This document shows positions 60,917-64,000 of a stretch of DNA of 64,000 bases, in pieces (the stretch's first letter is position 1; each line of letters begins with the position of its first letter). A program made the position numbers and the translations under genes. The notes beneath the pieces were generated by a model, which worked only from the letters and a program-made list of their open reading frames with translations, ran no database searches and had not been told where the DNA came from. The DNA is from Glycomyces niveus (GTDB lineage Bacteria > Actinomycetota > Actinomycetes > Mycobacteriales > Micromonosporaceae). The DNA is taken from the NCBI RefSeq assembly GCF_017592475.1, contig NZ_JAGFNP010000004.1, positions 186,001 to 250,000 on the forward strand. The letters are read 5' to 3'.

Positions 60917-61549
60917 TCACGCGTTCCGCGTGCGGGTCTTGCGGATTCTCCGTCCGAGCAGCACGCCGCCCGCCGCTAGGGCCGCCGCGGCCACCGCTGC
61001 CGCCGCCCACCACCACCAGGCGGGACCGGTCGCCGGCTCCGGGTCGAGCAGGGCCGCTTGGTCGCTGGCGCAGCCGAGGATCTCGCCGCCGTCGGCGGCC
61101 GCCACGCACACCGTGGTGGTGAAGCCCGTACCGTCGCCCGACGCGGCCGACCGGTCGGGCTGCTCGACGACGACGAGCTGCCCCTGTTCGATCTGGTCGC
61201 CGGTGCCCGCTTCGACGCTGTCGGCGATCGCGATCCGCTCCCCCGGTCCCAGCGAGACGGTCCATCCGACGGCCCCGTTCAAGCGGTCGGGGGACGGCTG
61301 GGCGTCGCGGAGCGCGAAACCGGCCGGCAGCAGGTGCGAGACCTGCAGACCCTCAAGGGCCGCTTCGCCGGTGTTCTCCAACGTGATCGCATAGTCGACG
61401 AGGTCGCCCTCGCGGATGTCGGCGCCCGGGTCGCCTTCGCGCACGATCGTGATCGCGATCGGACCGTCGTCGGCCGCCTGCGCCGGGGCGGCTCCCAGGA
61501 CCGCCGCGAGTCCCACCGCGCCCGCCGCCATTCGATACCAGTGCCGCAT
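60917..61549 (-). CDS. membrane-anchored surface protein with one DUF11-like domain
   Basis: This 210-residue protein has a signal peptide (1-25), one DUF11/CARDB-like beta domain (about 30-110, with DIREGDLVDYAITLENTGEA and LLPAGFALRDAQ), a short linker with two Cys (VCVAAADGG and GCASD) and a C-terminal TM helix preceded by four Trp (about 176-198), then a basic tail RRIRKTRTRNA. There is no sortase motif, so it is held by the helix. It is 80 bp downstream of the large DUF11 protein on the same strand and is probably co-transcribed with it. Confidence 0.8.
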   Translation of the reverse strand: MRHWYRMAAGAVGLAAVLGAAPAQAADDGPIAITIVREGDPGADIREGDLVDYAITLENTGEAALEGLQVSHLLPAGFALRDAQPSPDRLNGAVGWTVSLGPGERIAIADSVEAGTGDQIEQGQLVVVEQPDRSAASGDGTGFTTTVCVAAADGGEILGCASDQAALLDPEPATGPAWWWWAAAAVAAAALAAGGVLLGRRIRKTRTRNA

Positions 61550-61629
61550 GGCCCCTCCCCCTTCGGTTCCGGGTTCTGTTGTAGCCCACCGCGCGCCCCT
61601 GGAGCGGACGACACGACCGAAGTCAGGCG

Positions 61630-64000
61630 TTACCGTCGCGCGCCGCGTCGGCGCGTCACCGCCGCAGAGATGACCAGGCCGGTCACGATCGCGCCGACTC
61701 CGGTGAGGGCGATGGCGAGCGAGTCGCCGCCGGTCGTCACCAAGGCTCCGTCGTTCGAACCCCTGTCGTTCGAATCCCCATCTCCTACCGGGCGTTCACC
61801 GTCCACAGCGGCGGCCGCCGTCCGGACGCCCCAGACGATGGTGTCAGTCGTCCCGTCCGAGTCGTTCGGGTCCGCGTTCAGTTCCGCGATACCGCCGGCC
61901 AGGTACGTCGACGGTGCGGCGTCGTCATCGACGGCGAGCGTGATCGAGCCGGTCCAACGCGCGACCGGGCTCGCTTCGGCGACCGCCGCCTCAGTCTGGC
62001 GCGTCGCAGCGGCTTCGGACTGCGGTGCCGGGTCCGTGTCGATGGTGCAGACCACGGTGTCGCGGCCGGCGTCGGCGCATTCGGACGGCAGCTCGGCGCC
62101 GTCGGCGCCGACGTGTTCGGGCATCCCGATCGTCACGGTGGTCGGACCATCCATGGTGGAGGGTCCCGTCGACTCGACGGCGACGTCGACCGTGGTCGTG
62201 CCCCCGGGCGGGGCCGGCCGGCCTTCGGTCACGGTGACCACCCGGTCGTAGACGGGGTCTCCCACACCGCCGGGCACGCCGGTGGCCGAGGCGGTGTCGT
62301 TCTCGCTGTCGGGGTCGACCGCGTCGGAGGACACGCCGACCGTGTTGGTGACGTCGTCGCCCCCGCCCCGGTAAGCGGGGTCGAGGCGCACGGTCACGGC
62401 GGCCGTCGCCGTAGCGCCTGGTGCTAGGGACTCGGCGAGGGCGCACGCGACCGTGTCGCCTTCGGCTTCGCAGTCGAGCCGCTCGCCGGTGTCGGCGTTC
62501 GTCGCTTCGACGAAGTCGAGCGCCGCGGGCAGCGACTCGGTGAAGGTCACGTTCTCGGCGGATTCGGCTTGGCCGAGGTTCTCGATGGTGACCAGGTAGC
62601 CGAAGTCGGTGCCGGGAGTGACCGGACCGGCGGTGTCGGGGTCGAGCTCCTTGGCGATGGCGAGGTCGGTGACGACCCGCACCGGAGGGCCGACCGCGGT
62701 GTCGGTGTCGCCTTCGGGGTCGGTGTCGGCTGCGACCGACGCGGTGTTCGCGATCATGGTGCCGCTGTCGGCCTCGCCGTCGACCATAACAGTGAGGTCG
62801 ATGGTGGAGGTCACCCCTGGGTCGAGCGAGCCGAGGTCACACGTGACCTGACCGCCCGCGGCCGAGCAGACGTCCGGCGACGCCGCCACGAACTCGGTGT
62901 TCGGATCGAGTTCGTCGGTGACCGTGACACCGGTGGCCGTAGAGGGGCCGCTGTTGCCCACGTCGATCGTCCACGTCGCCTCCCGGCCAGCGATCATCGC
63001 GTCCGGGGCGGTCTTGGTGATCGACAGGTCGGAACGGGGCACGCTGACGCCGCCGTCCATGTCCGCCGGCGCGGTGTTGTTCGGCGGGGCCGGGTCGTCG
63101 TTGGCGGAGTCGACATTGGCGTCGCTGTCGATGTCCCCGCCGTCGCCGACGTAGTCCGGCTTGAGCCTGACGGTGACGATGAAGAAGACGGACTCGTTGG
63201 GTTCGAGCCGGTCGATCGTCGGGCAGGTGATGGTGCCGCCGTAGACCCCGGGCTCACCGGTGCAGCCGTCGAACGAGGACACGAACGCGAGCTCGGGCGG
63301 CAGTTGGTGCGAGACGACCACATTCGTCGCCGTCGAGACCCCGTAGTTGTTGAGGCTCAGCAGGTTGTCCGTGGTCTGGCCGGGCGCGATCTGGCTGCCA
63401 GGGAAGGCGGCGAAGCCCTGGGTGAGCATGAGGTCGCCGCTGGGCGCGTCCACCGCGACGGCGTCGGCGGTCGTGGTGTTGTCGCCCTGCTGCGGGTCGG
63501 CGGTGGCCGACGAGATGGACGCGCTGTTGATGAGATCGGAGCCGTCGCCGGTATAGGCGGGGTCCAGTGTGACGGTCATGTTGAGGGTCCGGCTGAAGCC
63601 GACAGGGATCAGCGCGCTCGTATTGCAGGTGATCGTCTGGCCTTCGGCCTGGCAGGGGGCCGAGACGCCCGAGTCGGCCTGGACCCAGGTGAGCGGGTCG
63701 GGCAGCGTGTCGGTGAGCGTCACGCCCGCGGCGGCCGAAGGCCCGGCGTTGGCGATCGTGATCGAGTAGGTGAAGGTGTCGCCGGGCGTGACCGGACCCG
63801 TGGCGTCCAGCGTCTTGACGATGGACAGGTCGGCGAGCGGCGCGGCGGCCGCCCCGGTGGGCAGGCGCGCGGACCGGGTGTTGTTGGCGCTCACCGGATC
63901 GGGCGTGTCGGAGGCCGCCGTCGCCCGGCTCAAGACGCGGGAGCCGTTGCCCTGCAGCGCCGGGTGGAGCCGCACCATGACCGTGAACTCGGCGCTCTCG
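61630..64000 (-). CDS. large DUF11-repeat surface protein, N-terminus outside window
   Basis: At least 790 residues are visible and the frame enters from beyond 64000; the first in-window bases encode ESAEFTVMVRLHPALQGNGS, which is mid-repeat. Five DUF11 repeats of about 125-135 residues follow. Each opens with a D-L-x-I-x-K-x-x-D/P-type strand (ADLSIVKTLDATGPVTPGDT; RSDLSITKTAPDAM; TDLAIAKELDPDTAGPVTPG) and closes with V-T-V-R-L-x-P-x-Y-x-G-x-G-x-D. The C-terminus has LVTTGG, a hydrophobic helix (SLAIALTGVGAIVTGLVISA) and RRRGARR. This is a sortase-like signal with Val and Thr at positions where LPxTG has Pro and x. It would span the cell wall. Confidence 0.88.
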   Translation of the reverse strand, partial: ESAEFTVMVRLHPALQGNGSRVLSRATAASDTPDPVSANNTRSARLPTGAAAAPLADLSIVKTLDATGPVTPGDTFTYSITIANAGPSAAAGVTLTDTLPDPLTWVQADSGVSAPCQAEGQTITCNTSALIPVGFSRTLNMTVTLDPAYTGDGSDLINSASISSATADPQQGDNTTTADAVAVDAPSGDLMLTQGFAAFPGSQIAPGQTTDNLLSLNNYGVSTATNVVVSHQLPPELAFVSSFDGCTGEPGVYGGTITCPTIDRLEPNESVFFIVTVRLKPDYVGDGGDIDSDANVDSANDDPAPPNNTAPADMDGGVSVPRSDLSITKTAPDAMIAGREATWTIDVGNSGPSTATGVTVTDELDPNTEFVAASPDVCSAAGGQVTCDLGSLDPGVTSTIDLTVMVDGEADSGTMIANTASVAADTDPEGDTDTAVGPPVRVVTDLAIAKELDPDTAGPVTPGTDFGYLVTIENLGQAESAENVTFTESLPAALDFVEATNADTGERLDCEAEGDTVACALAESLAPGATATAAVTVRLDPAYRGGGDDVTNTVGVSSDAVDPDSENDTASATGVPGGVGDPVYDRVVTVTEGRPAPPGGTTTVDVAVESTGPSTMDGPTTVTIGMPEHVGADGAELPSECADAGRDTVVCTIDTDPAPQSEAAATRQTEAAVAEASPVARWTGSITLAVDDDAAPSTYLAGGIAELNADPNDSDGTTDTIVWGVRTAAAAVDGERPVGDGDSNDRGSNDGALVTTGGDSLAIALTGVGAIVTGLVISAAVTRRRGARR

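Overview
The window is high-GC DNA, densely packed with genes. Many starts are GTG, one is TTG, and there are many 4-bp ATGA stop/start overlaps. It also carries a SARP-type regulator, Tat-type signal peptides, AbfB (CBM42) arabinose-binding domains and a bacterial Hen1-Pnkp pair. Together these point to a saprophytic actinomycete, perhaps a Glycomyces- or Micromonospora-like genus. The genus cannot be fixed from this sequence alone. No rRNA, tRNA, CRISPR array, insertion sequence or prophage was seen.

Layout. 0-12 kb is mixed housekeeping and accessory content: a partial MFS pump under a CsoR-like palindrome, an NAD-dependent DNA ligase, a 14-TM drug exporter with its TetR regulator, a histidine-rich membrane protein plus DUF305 lipoprotein pair, small VOC and hydrolase enzymes, and several decayed gene remnants (4.5-4.9 kb, 9.06-9.35 kb). 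12-16 kb holds proline iminopeptidase divergent from a MarR regulator over a perfect palindrome, then a GH42 beta-galactosidase and its LacI regulator. Two copies of one 12-bp operator bracket that pair, and a GH13 stub lies beyond the second copy. 16-20 kb carries a deoxyribosyltransferase/Nudix fusion, a second Nudix enzyme, and a TetR-monooxygenase operon with a clear operator. 20-24.5 kb encodes two secreted proteins facing a large SARP/NB-ARC/TPR regulator.

24.7-28.6 kb is a compact RNA-repair operon, hen1-pnkp. It seals RNAs cut by ribotoxins and marks the repaired site with a 2'-O-methyl group. 29.4-34.3 kb is a five-gene minus-strand operon (FecCD permease, ATPase, binding lipoprotein, MFS exporter, small cap-like protein) preceded by a Fur/Zur-like 15-bp box. 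This suggests metallophore uptake and export. 34.4-35.7 kb holds a zinc-ribbon protein and an hsp20/MerR(HspR-like) divergent pair.

35.7-57.0 kb is the main feature: a 21-kb minus-strand locus for furanose polysaccharides. It encodes five secreted proteins with GH43 domains (three ending in CBM42, two with LamG and Ig-like modules, one with two GH43 domains), a WxL surface protein with its DUF916 partner, a complete YtfQRT/YjfF-type furanose ABC importer, a second full-length sugar ATPase, and a LacI regulator. Near-identical TGTTACCGG(T/G)A(T/A)CA operators precede three promoters in the locus, tying the hydrolases to the importer. The enzymes would cut arabinofuranosyl-rich plant polymer outside the cell and the importer would take up the released furanose.

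57-64 kb holds a glycosyltransferase, an orphan LuxR-type regulator, a proteinase K-like secreted subtilase, and two surface proteins with DUF11 repeats, the last running off the window.
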